From an uncultured Bacteroides sp. (GTDB lineage: Bacteria; Bacteroidota; Bacteroidia; Bacteroidales; Bacteroidaceae): 64,000 nt of DNA. Position 1 is the stretch's first letter. Every line of letters starts with the position of its first letter. The notes below the pieces were generated by a model. The model ran no database searches. It saw only the letters and a list, made by a program, of their open reading frames with translations, and had not been told where the DNA came from. Positions 7,756 through 16,407 of the stretch are shown in pieces. Made by a program: the position numbers and the translations under genes. The DNA is taken from NCBI GenBank assembly GCA_944321465.1, contig CALULL010000015.1:1-64000 (forward strand), written 5' to 3'.

Positions 7756-9452
7756 ATTGTCTTGTGAGTATTTAAGGGTTTATTATCAGAAGAACCCGTG
7801 CTTAGCAAGGCTCGGGCGTTGTTGAGGGCGGCATCGGTCAGGACGGCACCACTGAGCATGTGGGCCAGCTCTTCTACGCGCTCTTCCGAAGAAAGGCGGC
7901 GGATAAAGCTGCGTGTCTCTGTATCGTTGTCTTCTTTGTAGACTTTGTAGTGCGCACGACCACGCGCGGCAATCTGCGGAAGGTGAGTAATACTGATGAC
8001 TTGTCGTCCCTCGTTGCCCATCTCTTGCATGATGTCTGCCATCCGATCGGCTATCTCGCCGGAAACTCCGGTGTCTATCTCATCGAAGACAATGGTGGGC
8101 AACTTGACAGCACCGGCAATAACAGCCTTGACCGAAAGCATTACACGGGCTATTTCTCCACCGGAAGCAACCGAGGAAATGTCGCGCAACATCCCATTCT
8201 TGTTGGCCGAGAAAAGAAACCGCACAGTATCCATACCGTGAAGTCCTGGCTCTTTTCTGGCACCGGACTCAACGACAAAACGGGCATTGGGCATTCCCAA
8301 CAGGCTCAGGCGCACAGCCATCTGTTTTTCCAAGCGGCGGGCAGCTTGCAAACGGCACTTTGTCAGTTCGGCTGCCAGTTCCATTATTTTTGTGTGGTAA
8401 GCATCGCGTTTGGCTTGAAGTTCCACGATGCGGTCGTCTGAAGAAGTTATGGCAGCAAGACGGGCCGAATAATCTTCGGCCAAAGCCAACAAAGCCTCCA
8501 CGGTGTCGACATGATGCTTTTGTTCTAAGGAATAAATCAGATTCAGGCGATTGTTAACTTCGTCTAACCGCTCAGGGCTAAATTCAGTTTCTTCTTCCCG
8601 GTCAGTCACTTCCTGGGCCACGTCCTTTAGTTCTATATAGGTGCTCTCAATTCGGCTTGCCAACTCGGAAGCCGGGGGATAGACACGTTCTAAGCCATTG
8701 AGCACGCCTTGGCAATCTTTCAGTGTCGAAAGCAGGCCACCCTCATCCGAAGTCAGCATCTGCTCTGTGCGATATAAGGCGGCCTTTATCTCTTCAGCAT
8801 GGCTCAAAACAGATGATTCTTGTTCCAGCTCGTCTTGTTCATCGGCCCGTAAAGCGGCCTCATTCAGTTGTTGCAATTGGAAACGGACGTAATCCTCATC
8901 GGCCTTGTCCCGTTCGACTTGAGCCAATACATCGTCCAAGCAACGGCAAATTTGTTTCCAGTCATTGTAAGAAGTCTGGTAAGTGGATAGAAGGGGCTCG
9001 TTTTGTGCCAGAATATCCAATACATTTAACTGAAACCCCTCGGTATTGAGCAACAAGTTCTGATGCTGCGAATGGATATCTATCAACTGTTCGCCCAATT
9101 CCTTCATTTGGGCCAAAGAGACAGGACTGTCGTTTATGAAAGCGCGGCTTTTACCCGAAACTGCGACTTCCCTCCGCAGGATGCACTCAGAATCATAGTC
9201 TATTTCGTTTTGGGAGAAGTAACTTTGCATGCCACAAGCCGAAACATCAAAACGCGCCTCAATAATGCATTTTGCTGTTCCTCTGCGTATGGACTTCACG
9301 TCGGCACGTTGCCCCAGCAAAAGTCCGATCGCACCCAATATGATGGACTTTCCGGCTCCGGTCTCACCTGTTATGACCGAAAAGCCATTCTCGAAGTCTA
9401 TGTCCAACCGCTCTATCAGAGCGTAATTCTGTATATAAAGCGAACGCAACAT
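7752..9452 (-). CDS. recN: DNA repair protein RecN
   Basis: A 566-aa SMC-like ATPase for double-strand break repair. Walker A GETGAGKS is at residues 29-36. The central region has the heptad character of the coiled coil. The C-terminal part has the signature SVASGGEIARVMLSVKAV and Walker B PTIVFDEIDTGVSG, then ISITHLPQIAARG. Length is typical. It sits between DUF4835 (45 bases away) and rlmB (overlapping), an order common in Bacteroides. Confidence 0.96.
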   Translation of the reverse strand: MLRSLYIQNYALIERLDIDFENGFSVITGETGAGKSIILGAIGLLLGQRADVKSIRRGTAKCIIEARFDVSACGMQSYFSQNEIDYDSECILRREVAVSGKSRAFINDSPVSLAQMKELGEQLIDIHSQHQNLLLNTEGFQLNVLDILAQNEPLLSTYQTSYNDWKQICRCLDDVLAQVERDKADEDYVRFQLQQLNEAALRADEQDELEQESSVLSHAEEIKAALYRTEQMLTSDEGGLLSTLKDCQGVLNGLERVYPPASELASRIESTYIELKDVAQEVTDREEETEFSPERLDEVNNRLNLIYSLEQKHHVDTVEALLALAEDYSARLAAITSSDDRIVELQAKRDAYHTKIMELAAELTKCRLQAARRLEKQMAVRLSLLGMPNARFVVESGARKEPGLHGMDTVRFLFSANKNGMLRDISSVASGGEIARVMLSVKAVIAGAVKLPTIVFDEIDTGVSGEIADRMADIMQEMGNEGRQVISITHLPQIAARGRAHYKVYKEDNDTETRSFIRRLSSEERVEELAHMLSGAVLTDAALNNARALLSTGSSDNKPLNTHKTI

Positions 9453-9497
9453 AACAAAGGGTTATAAAAATAACTATATGTGACTAACAGGATGCTG

Positions 9498-10424
9498 TCA
9501 GTTGTTCGATTTTATTTTGTCCCACTCCGTTGTCATGGAAGGGTTGATAGCTGACAGCATGTCGCATATCTGTTCCTTCTCGTTGGCAGCGGCTTTGGTG
9601 TAAATGTTTATCAGTTCATCCTTCTTTATTTCAGTAAATAAACTTGGCCATACCGACATAGGCTTATTCTCGTGAGACTGTTTCAAGCCATCCAATGCAG
9701 TCGTAATATTCGCACGGGCACGCGTAGCATTGGTAGACATTTCGTCCATTCCCACCCGGTGATAATTATACATCAACTGACGGAGCGGTTCCATGCCAGG
9801 ATCCAAATAATCCGTAATAAGGGCATGGCGGTTACTGCTGCTGTCAAAAGCTGACCACCCTTCCTCACCGATGGATTGGGCTAACATTACGATATTTTCA
9901 GCCTTTCGCAACATCTCCGTCCCTCCCATGGGTGCCATAGAATCCATGTCCAGCCCAATTAAAAGGTAAACATAGTAAGCAATGACCGCAGTCAGATTAT
10001 TGTCCACAGTGTTCTCTCGTATCTCTAGAGGGTCGAATTCCCGATAGTCAAAAGAAACTTCCGTATCCTTGAAACTAAACAGTACCGATTGATAGTTGGA
10101 CTGCCAAACTGGGCGGGTGGACTGAACAACAAGTTCACATGCCCAATGGCCCTCACCTTCGTTATACTCCTTAACAGTCAAAGCCATAGAACAGCGTATC
10201 CGCTCATTAATCTCGTATTGGGCTTGTGTCCAATGGCGCGTATTGATAAACTCGTTCAAAGCACTTTCCAATGTCTGAAAGACTTGTGTGTTGGTTCCTT
10301 GAATTTGAGCATAGTTAATCGATACGTCGCAATTCAACTCTTGAGCCTTTGCGTCTTCTCCATTCCACAGACAAAGCAGAAGGATGAATGACAACGTAAG
10401 GAGCACATGGTTACTCTTTCTCAT
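9498..10424 (-). CDS. DUF4835 family secreted protein
   Basis: A 308-aa protein with a signal peptide ending near DAKAQ (residue 28). The start QELNCDVSINYAQIQGTNTQVFQTLE and the later SFKDTEVSFDYREFDPLEI are typical of DUF4835, a Bacteroidetes family found next to coaBC and recN. It is probably periplasmic or on the outer membrane. No function is established. A gap of only 23 bases to coaBC supports co-transcription. Confidence 0.85.
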   Translation of the reverse strand: MRKSNHVLLTLSFILLLCLWNGEDAKAQELNCDVSINYAQIQGTNTQVFQTLESALNEFINTRHWTQAQYEINERIRCSMALTVKEYNEGEGHWACELVVQSTRPVWQSNYQSVLFSFKDTEVSFDYREFDPLEIRENTVDNNLTAVIAYYVYLLIGLDMDSMAPMGGTEMLRKAENIVMLAQSIGEEGWSAFDSSSNRHALITDYLDPGMEPLRQLMYNYHRVGMDEMSTNATRARANITTALDGLKQSHENKPMSVWPSLFTEIKKDELINIYTKAAANEKEQICDMLSAINPSMTTEWDKIKSNN

Positions 10425-10447
10425 ACGCTTGTTTCCTTTTGCATTCC

Positions 10448-11680
10448 CTATCTATCGGTCTTTAGCAGTTCTGCCATCCGATCAACAATATCAGAAGCAA
10501 CCTCAGACTTTGGCTTTAGCGGGTAGGAAGCGATCTTCCCTTGTCTGTCTATAATGCATATTTTATTAGTATCACACTGGAAACCGGCTCCACGGTCTCT
10601 CAAAGAGTTTAACACGATAAAATCCAAGTTTTTTCGTTCGAGTTTCTCTTGGGCGTGATGGTGCTCGTCGTCAGTCTCCAAGGCAAATCCTACCAGAACC
10701 TTACGCTTGGAAGCCGCCTTGTTCATTTGCCCTACAGTAGCTGCAATATCCTTCGTCGGGTTAAGTTGCAGCGATATATTTCCCGTCTTCTCTCGCTTTA
10801 TCTTCTGCACGGCAGTACAAGCCGGAGCATAATCAGCCACAGCCGCAGCCATAATCACGGCATCAGCCTCGTCAAAATGAGAAACAACGGCCTCATACAT
10901 TTCTTCAGCAGCCTCGACTTGACAACGGCAATACACCTGATAGCGGGTGTCTACCGTCATAGGACCGCTCACTAAAATGACATTCGCTCCACGACTCGTA
11001 CATTCGTCAGCCAATGCAACCCCCATTTTCCCAGAAGAATAATTCCCTACAAACCGTACCGGATCTATCTTCTCCCTCGTTGGGCCTGCGGTTATCAGTA
11101 CTTTTTTACCTTTTAGATCCCCATCTTTGGCTGCAAAAAACTCCTCTAAATGGCGGATTATCACGTCGGGTTCTTCCATACGCCCTTTTCCTACCAAGTG
11201 GCTTGCCAATTCGCCCGAAGCTGGTTCAATGATGTGGTTTCCATAGCTTCGCAACATCTCCAAGTTCCTTTGTGTAGAAGGATGCGCATACATATCCAAG
11301 TCCATAGCCGGAGCGACAAATACAGGTGCCTTAGCTGACAGATATGTCGTAACCAACATATTATCAGCCACTCCGTTGGCCATCTTTCCAATAGTAGAAG
11401 CCGTTGCTGGAGCCACTAGCATAGCATCAGCCCACAGTCCTAAATCTACATGACTATGCCACGTTCCATCACGCTGTGAGAAGAAGTCACTAATAACAGG
11501 CTTACTTGTCAGAGCGGACAAGGTTATCGGGGTAATAAATTCTTTGCCTGCTGGAGTAATTACAACCTGAACCTCTGCACCACGCTTCACGAGCCCCCGG
11601 ATAATCAGGCAAGCCTTATAGGCAGCGATACTACCCGTAATGCCCAAAATGATTTTCTTTCCCTTCAGTACATTTGCCAT
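10448..11680 (-). CDS. coaBC: Bifunctional phosphopantothenoylcysteine decarboxylase / synthase
   Basis: A 410-aa two-domain enzyme of coenzyme A synthesis. Residues 1-180 are the FMN-binding CoaC part (GITGSIAAYKA, then HSHVDLG with the likely catalytic His77). Residues 190-410 are the CTP-using CoaB part (VLITAGPTREKIDPVRFVGN, SSGKMG). Two positions differ from the E. coli pattern: PAMD (124-127) instead of PAMN, and Ser160 in GELASHLVGKGRM where E. coli has cysteine in the substrate flap. I believe these are common in Bacteroidetes. It lies 17 bases after the exonuclease gene. Confidence 0.95.
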   Translation of the reverse strand: MANVLKGKKIILGITGSIAAYKACLIIRGLVKRGAEVQVVITPAGKEFITPITLSALTSKPVISDFFSQRDGTWHSHVDLGLWADAMLVAPATASTIGKMANGVADNMLVTTYLSAKAPVFVAPAMDLDMYAHPSTQRNLEMLRSYGNHIIEPASGELASHLVGKGRMEEPDVIIRHLEEFFAAKDGDLKGKKVLITAGPTREKIDPVRFVGNYSSGKMGVALADECTSRGANVILVSGPMTVDTRYQVYCRCQVEAAEEMYEAVVSHFDEADAVIMAAAVADYAPACTAVQKIKREKTGNISLQLNPTKDIAATVGQMNKAASKRKVLVGFALETDDEHHHAQEKLERKNLDFIVLNSLRDRGAGFQCDTNKICIIDRQGKIASYPLKPKSEVASDIVDRMAELLKTDR

Positions 11681-11697
11681 AAGATTCCTCTGTTACA

Positions 11698-12468
11698 TTA
11701 CTTTTGAGTCAATGCCCGTAGCCGTATTTTTGTGAGCATGGCTTTAGTATTCAGTGTGAAATCACTGTTCTGTATCCAACTGTAATACCCCGGATCACGC
11801 GCCAGGACCTCGGACACCGGTACCCCTTTGTATTTTCCGAAGTTGAACACCTCTACTCCATTTGCATCATAGACCATACGGCCTGCAAAATCGACATTAC
11901 GGGTAAAACAAGAGAAATCGGACAGAAAGGCCATATCATTCTTCAGCTCAGGATAACGGTCGAGTTGTGCCATTAATACTTCATAAGTAGCCCGCGTATC
12001 TCCTTCTGCCGAATGCGCATCCTCCAGATTCTTCCCACAATAGAACTTATACGCTGCCGATAAGGTGCGTTGCTCCATTTTGTGAAAGATAACCTGAACG
12101 TCAATAAATTTGCGGCGGCTCAAGTCTATATCAACCCCCGCACGCAAAAATTCTTCAGCCAACACTGGAATGTCAAAACGGTTGGAATTAAAACCGGCCA
12201 AGTCGCATCCCTCTATATCCCGAGCTATCGACTTCGCAACCTCTTTGAATTTCGGGCAGGCGGCCACATCGGCATCGTATATGCCATGCACCGCAGAGGC
12301 TTCTTCCGGTATATGCATTTCAGGGTTAATACGCATTGTTTTCGCCTCTTCATTTCCGTTGGGGTGCACTTTTAAATAGCAGATTTCTACTATGCGGTCT
12401 GTATTTATGTTTGTACCCGTTGTTTCCAAGTCAAAAAACACCAACGGGTTTTTCAAGTTCAGTTTCAT
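11698..12468 (-). CDS. DEDDh 3'-5' exonuclease (DnaQ-like) with C-terminal DUF3820-like domain
   Basis: A 256-aa protein. Residues 8-170 form a DnaQ-type exonuclease: FFDLETTGT (Asp13, Glu15), LAGFNSNRFDIPVL, and DAHSAEGDTRATYEVL with the catalytic His and Asp. Residues 200-250 (FNFGKYKGVPVSEVLARDPG) resemble the small DUF3820 domain. It sits directly after dnaN, so a role in proofreading or replication-linked trimming is plausible; the true polymerase III epsilon partner cannot be proven from sequence. Spacing to coaBC is 17 bases. Confidence 0.88.
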   Translation of the reverse strand: MKLNLKNPLVFFDLETTGTNINTDRIVEICYLKVHPNGNEEAKTMRINPEMHIPEEASAVHGIYDADVAACPKFKEVAKSIARDIEGCDLAGFNSNRFDIPVLAEEFLRAGVDIDLSRRKFIDVQVIFHKMEQRTLSAAYKFYCGKNLEDAHSAEGDTRATYEVLMAQLDRYPELKNDMAFLSDFSCFTRNVDFAGRMVYDANGVEVFNFGKYKGVPVSEVLARDPGYYSWIQNSDFTLNTKAMLTKIRLRALTQK

Positions 12469-12539
12469 CCTTTACAATCTTGCTAACATGTAAATAAAAA
12501 TCTTTCTGGCGGAACTTTTTCTCATCGTTTACCGTTTCT

Positions 12540-13661
12540 TCAATCCAAGGCAATGGGTAAAAGCAGCGTCAGCAAGTCTTCATCTTCTTCCTGTTCGGCT
12601 GGCACAACAACCCCTACACGTGACGGATCTGCCAATTCCAACACCACCTCGGTCGAAGGAATGGCGTTTAGCATATCTATCAGGAATAACGAGTTAAATC
12701 CGATGCTCATAGGCTTGTCTGTATACTGGCATGGCAAGGTCTCTTCTGCTGAGGTCGAATAGTCCATGTCCTGAGCCGAAATCCTCAGTTTCCCATTTGA
12801 CAGGCTCAGTCCTACAAGATTAATAGCTTTAGGAGAGAATACCGACACGCGTTTCAACGCACCCAGCAACGACATGCGGTCTACCGTAGCCTTATAAGGA
12901 TTATCTGTCGGAATGACAGAGTTGTATTTAGGATAAAGTTCTTCAATGAGACGGCACACCATACGATAGCTGGACAGCGTGAACACGGCATTGCGCTCAT
13001 CGAATTCTATCTTTACCAAACCCTGTTCACGCGATAACAAGCTTTTGAGCAATAGTACCGGTTTCTTGGGGAAGATAAAAGAAGACTTCGTGTTGCCTTT
13101 ACAAGACAGTATCTTATAACGCACCAACTTAAAGCCGTCTGTAGCTACCATAGTAATGTCATCGGGTGTAATATCGAAAAAGATGCCGTTCATCACCTGG
13201 CGAATATCATCGTCACCCATTGAAAATGCCGTACGATTAATACCGTTAAGCAAAACCATTGCATCCATTTCCACCTGCACTGCTTTATTGCTCAATATTG
13301 CTGAGGTTGGATATTCATCGGCATCCTGTCCCATCAGACTGCATTTGCCGTTCTGATAGAGAATTGTTATTTCAAGCGAACTGGGGTTGGCATCAAATGT
13401 CAGCGGTTGTTCCGGGATCTCTTTCAAAGCGTCCAATAGCATTTTCGACAGCACTGCTATGCGCCCATTACCGTCGCTCTCGGCCACTTCCACCGAAGTC
13501 ACCAAGGTGGTTTCACTGTCTGAAGCCGTGACAGACAGTACTCCGTCCTTCAATTCAAATAGAAAGCAATCTAAAATAGGTAAGGTGTTCTTTGAATTAA
13601 CTACACGGCTCACAGCCTGCAAATGGCTCGAAAGCAAGGTGCTTGAAATGATAAATTTCAT
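12540..13661 (-). CDS. dnaN: DNA polymerase III beta sliding clamp
   Basis: A 373-aa clamp protein of three repeated domains. It begins MKFIISSTLLSSHLQAVSRV, and contains KNTLPILDCFLF and the late block YTDKPMSIGFNSLFLIDML. An ATG exists 41 codons further upstream, but the promoter (13726-13756) lies inside that extension, so I place the start at 13661. It heads the minus-strand block exonuclease - coaBC - DUF4835 - recN - rlmB. Confidence 0.95.
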   Translation of the reverse strand: MKFIISSTLLSSHLQAVSRVVNSKNTLPILDCFLFELKDGVLSVTASDSETTLVTSVEVAESDGNGRIAVLSKMLLDALKEIPEQPLTFDANPSSLEITILYQNGKCSLMGQDADEYPTSAILSNKAVQVEMDAMVLLNGINRTAFSMGDDDIRQVMNGIFFDITPDDITMVATDGFKLVRYKILSCKGNTKSSFIFPKKPVLLLKSLLSREQGLVKIEFDERNAVFTLSSYRMVCRLIEELYPKYNSVIPTDNPYKATVDRMSLLGALKRVSVFSPKAINLVGLSLSNGKLRISAQDMDYSTSAEETLPCQYTDKPMSIGFNSLFLIDMLNAIPSTEVVLELADPSRVGVVVPAEQEEDEDLLTLLLPIALD

Positions 13662-13725
13662 ATTTCCGTTTCTTTTTGGTTTCTTATCCTTATAACGTTC
13701 AATAGGAAAGGGCCTTTCCCACGGA

Positions 13726-13756
13726 CAAAGGTAGGAAAAGAATTCCCGCTGGCAAA
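13726..13756 (-). promoter_or_regulatory. Promoter of dnaN and the downstream block
   Basis: On the minus strand TTTG (13756-13753), then 19 bases, then TACCTTTG (13733-13726). This is a full match to the Bacteroides consensus. It leaves a leader of about 60 bases and decides the dnaN start. On the plus strand TACCTTCG (13809-13816) is a probable -7 box for the divergent DUF3127 gene. Confidence 0.8.
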
Positions 13757-13840
13757 GAGTTTGGAAAGAAAAACAACCAACCATTCACTGCATATTAGCA
13801 AAAAATCGTACCTTCGCCGCATCATTTAACACGAACGACA

Positions 13841-14221
13841 ATGGATTTTGCAGGAAGAATTATAGCTATACTCCCGCCAAGAGGTGGTGTTTCCAAAACA
13901 ACAGGAAACGAGTGGAAAGTACAAGAATATGTCATTGAAGATCATGGGCAGTACCCTCGAAAGATGTGTTTCGAGGTATTCGGAGCTGACAAAATACAGC
14001 AGTTCAACATACAGATGGGAGAAGAGTTGACCGTCTCTTTCGATATCGATGCTCGTCAATGGCAGGATCGCTGGTTCAATTCCATACGAGCTTGGAAAGT
14101 AGAACGGACCGGGAATGCAGCCCCTGCTGCCGCTCCAGCTGGTGCTCCAGTTCCTCCTTCGGCACCAAGTCCTGCTCCTGATTTCTTGGCCGGTGACACT
14201 ACCGACGACCTTCCCTTCTGA
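13841..14221 (+). CDS. DUF3127 protein with SSB-like acidic C-terminal tip
   Basis: A 126-aa protein. Residues 1-90 match DUF3127 (MDFAGRIIAILPPRGGVSKT, QEYVIEDHGQYPRKMCFEVFG), a small beta-rich, probably OB-like fold of Bacteroidetes. Residues 92-118 are a Pro/Ala-rich linker. The last residues are GDTTDDLPF, close to the DDIPF tip by which single-strand binding proteins recruit replication and repair enzymes. It is divergent from dnaN. A role at replication forks is inference; the family has no assigned function that I know of. A strong terminator follows. Confidence 0.85.
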   Translation: MDFAGRIIAILPPRGGVSKTTGNEWKVQEYVIEDHGQYPRKMCFEVFGADKIQQFNIQMGEELTVSFDIDARQWQDRWFNSIRAWKVERTGNAAPAAAPAGAPVPPSAPSPAPDFLAGDTTDDLPF

Positions 14222-14253
14222 GTCTTGTTACGTCATAGCAGCAAGAAGCGAAA

Positions 14254-14306
14254 GCGACAGGCCGGAGAAGCATACGCAACTCCGCTTTTCGGCCTGTCGC
14301 ATTTTT
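14254..14306 (+). terminator. Terminator after DUF3127
   Basis: GCGACAGGCC (14254-14263) pairs with GGCCTGTCGC (14291-14300), with an inner GGAG/CTCC pair, followed by ATTTTT. It separates the DUF3127 gene from the convergent gldH. Confidence 0.8.
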
Positions 14307-14353
14307 CGCGATGTTAGCCAACGATTCCCGTATTTTCTCTATGCGTTTTCATT

Positions 14354-14872
14354 TTATTGTTTTTTGTCAAGGCTTTCCAGCCGTATGCCAATATCGCTAA
14401 GTCCCGGCAGAAGCGAGTCAGGCAAAGCGTAGGACAACCGCAGAGTGTAACGTCCTGAATAAGGCACGCATATTGGCTTTGCCTCCTTGGCTGAACAATA
14501 AAGCCCTCCCCAGCCCTTGCCCCTCCAAGAACCCTGTCCATCGGCTAATAACAGTTGTATGCTGTCGCAGGCAAGTAATGTGCCAACAGAATCGACAAAA
14601 GCAATAGACAGCGGCAAGTTGAGGTAAGGGTACTCTGCACGGTTGCGCATTTCGACCGTCAGGGCATAGCAAACAGCAGAGTCCCTTATACACAGTTCAA
14701 AATCCAGCGTGTCTTGGTTCTGCCACCCCTCTGGTGCAATGGAGCAATAGGTATGAAAAGATAGGCCTTCCTGCTGACCGCAGCCAGAGAGTAAACAAAG
14801 GGCAACCGCAGCCGAAACATAGCAAATAGCCACAGCCTTATCCTTGAACAACCGTAGGCTTAGTTTCATCAT
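14354..14872 (-). CDS. gldH: GldH family lipoprotein
   Basis: A 172-aa lipoprotein: signal peptide with lipobox LLSGC, lipidated Cys31, then GQQEGLSFHTYCSIAPEGWQ and DTLDFELCI, which are typical of GldH. In gliding Bacteroidetes GldH is needed for motility and type IX secretion. Non-gliding Bacteroidales keep it next to the RicT-like gene. I chose the ATG at 14872 because it gives a proper signal peptide; the ORF is open further upstream. It overlaps the end of the RicT-like gene by 35 bases. No other T9SS core gene is in the window. Confidence 0.85.
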   Translation of the reverse strand: MMKLSLRLFKDKAVAICYVSAAVALCLLSGCGQQEGLSFHTYCSIAPEGWQNQDTLDFELCIRDSAVCYALTVEMRNRAEYPYLNLPLSIAFVDSVGTLLACDSIQLLLADGQGSWRGKGWGGLYCSAKEAKPICVPYSGRYTLRLSYALPDSLLPGLSDIGIRLESLDKKQ

Positions 14873-16346
14873 TGCTTGTGACTGTAGATTTAGGAGCAGC
14901 AGTGCCCTTTTGTGGGCGGTTCTCACCACCCGCAGGTTTAGATGGTGCAGTTTGTACCGCAGGATTGTCCTCCCGGTTGCGCTTAGACTGTTGTCCTTCT
15001 TTTCGAGATGCTTCTCCCTTGCCTGGTCGACTGTTTCCCTGTTGCCGGGGTTGCTTAGGCTTGTCCGGTTGTCGGGAAGCAGATTGTTGTCCGGAGGCTC
15101 GCTGGGGAGCGTTAGGCTGCCCGTTTCCTCCTTGCTGGGCTTTCGGGCTTTCCTTGGTTGGCTGGACCGGTTGACCCTCTTTTGTTGGTTGAGCCGACTG
15201 AGTTACGGGAACGGCAATGTTTTTTTTCTTCTTTTTCTTTTTGCGTGCTGTTGCAGTACTGTTGCCATCAGACCCGCTCTTTGTTTTCCGGTTGCGATCG
15301 AAGCGTGTCAGGCTTTCCTGCTCCAGCAGGTCTACCGGATGACGATCGGTCTCTTCAAGTGTCTCCTGTAGCGTGTCGGGCTTAACGCCTTTTTTATTCA
15401 TCCCAATAACCTCAAAGGCGCGGCGTGCCGTAATGGTGACGGCATTTACTGCTGCATTTTTCTCCGTGGAATAAGTGACAAGATTGGCCAATATGTCGGC
15501 TTTGAAGAAATAGTAGATAGTATCCGTCGTCTCTAACGTCACTTCGCGCGAAGGCAAACGTTTCTGTGCTTCCACATAGCAATCCACTTCGTAATTGAGG
15601 CAACACTTCAACTTAGCACACTGTCCGGCCAGTTTCTGCGGGTTGAGGGAAATGTCCTGATAACGTGCCGCGCTGGTTGAGACCGATACGAACGAAGTCA
15701 TCCACGTGGCGCAACATAGTTCGCGGCCACACGGTCCAATACCCCCTATGCGTCCTGCCTCTTGTCGGGCACCAATCTGTTTCATCTCGATGCGCACCCG
15801 AAAGGCTTCGGCTAATACCTTGATAAGTTGGCGGAAATCTACCCGTTCGTCCGCTATGTAGTAGAAGATGGCCTTATTGCCGTCTCCCTGATACTCCACA
15901 TCGCCTATCTTCATGTCCAGGTTAAGGCTTTTGGCTATCTGGCGCGAGCGTATCATGGTGTCGTGCTCTCGTGCCTTGGCCTCGCGATACTTGTCCATAT
16001 CCACGGGCTTTGCTTTACGGTAAATGCGCTTGATGTCGGCTTCCGATTTTAGATTGGCCTTGCGCAGTTGCAAAGGCACCAGCCGTCCTGTCAGCGTAAC
16101 GACTCCAATATCGTGTCCTGGAGTAGCCTCTACCGCCACAATGTCGCCTTTCTCCAACGGTATTCGGTTGCTGTTGTGATAATACCCCTTTCGCGTATTC
16201 TTGAACTGTACTTCCACTAAGTCGGTCTCCTCGGCATTGCCAGGAACATCGGCCAGCCAGTCGTAGGTGTTGAGCTGCTTGTCTTGTCGTCCGCAGCTCT
16301 TGCAGCACAATCCTCCTCCGCCGTTATGTAGTCTGTATTCTTCCAT
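14838..16346 (-). CDS. PSP1 / YaaT (RicT) family protein with basic low-complexity tail
   Basis: A 502-aa protein. Residues 1-340 are the PSP1 domain: LVEVQFKNTRKGYY near the start, and the Cys-rich block GIGPCGRELCCATW then LAGQCAKLKCCLNYE, as in B. subtilis RicT, where cysteines bind Fe-S clusters in a complex acting with RNase Y. An extra Cys cluster (LCCKSCGRQ, about residues 14-22) is at the N terminus. Residues 360-502 are rich in Lys, Gln, Pro and Ser and likely disordered and nucleic-acid binding. It lies between holB (61 bases) and gldH (overlapping), an arrangement common in Bacteroides. Confidence 0.88.
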   Translation of the reverse strand: MEEYRLHNGGGGLCCKSCGRQDKQLNTYDWLADVPGNAEETDLVEVQFKNTRKGYYHNSNRIPLEKGDIVAVEATPGHDIGVVTLTGRLVPLQLRKANLKSEADIKRIYRKAKPVDMDKYREAKAREHDTMIRSRQIAKSLNLDMKIGDVEYQGDGNKAIFYYIADERVDFRQLIKVLAEAFRVRIEMKQIGARQEAGRIGGIGPCGRELCCATWMTSFVSVSTSAARYQDISLNPQKLAGQCAKLKCCLNYEVDCYVEAQKRLPSREVTLETTDTIYYFFKADILANLVTYSTEKNAAVNAVTITARRAFEVIGMNKKGVKPDTLQETLEETDRHPVDLLEQESLTRFDRNRKTKSGSDGNSTATARKKKKKKKNIAVPVTQSAQPTKEGQPVQPTKESPKAQQGGNGQPNAPQRASGQQSASRQPDKPKQPRQQGNSRPGKGEASRKEGQQSKRNREDNPAVQTAPSKPAGGENRPQKGTAAPKSTVTSNDETKPTVVQG

Positions 16347-16407
16347 GTTCTGTTTTTATCTTATATATAAATGTATCTTTTTGTTTTGTTGTTTTGCCTT
16401 TGCTAGT

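Noticed and set aside
13662..13784. 41-codon N-terminal extension of dnaN
   Set aside because: The full promoter TTTG-N19-TACCTTTG lies inside it, and DnaN proteins start MKF.
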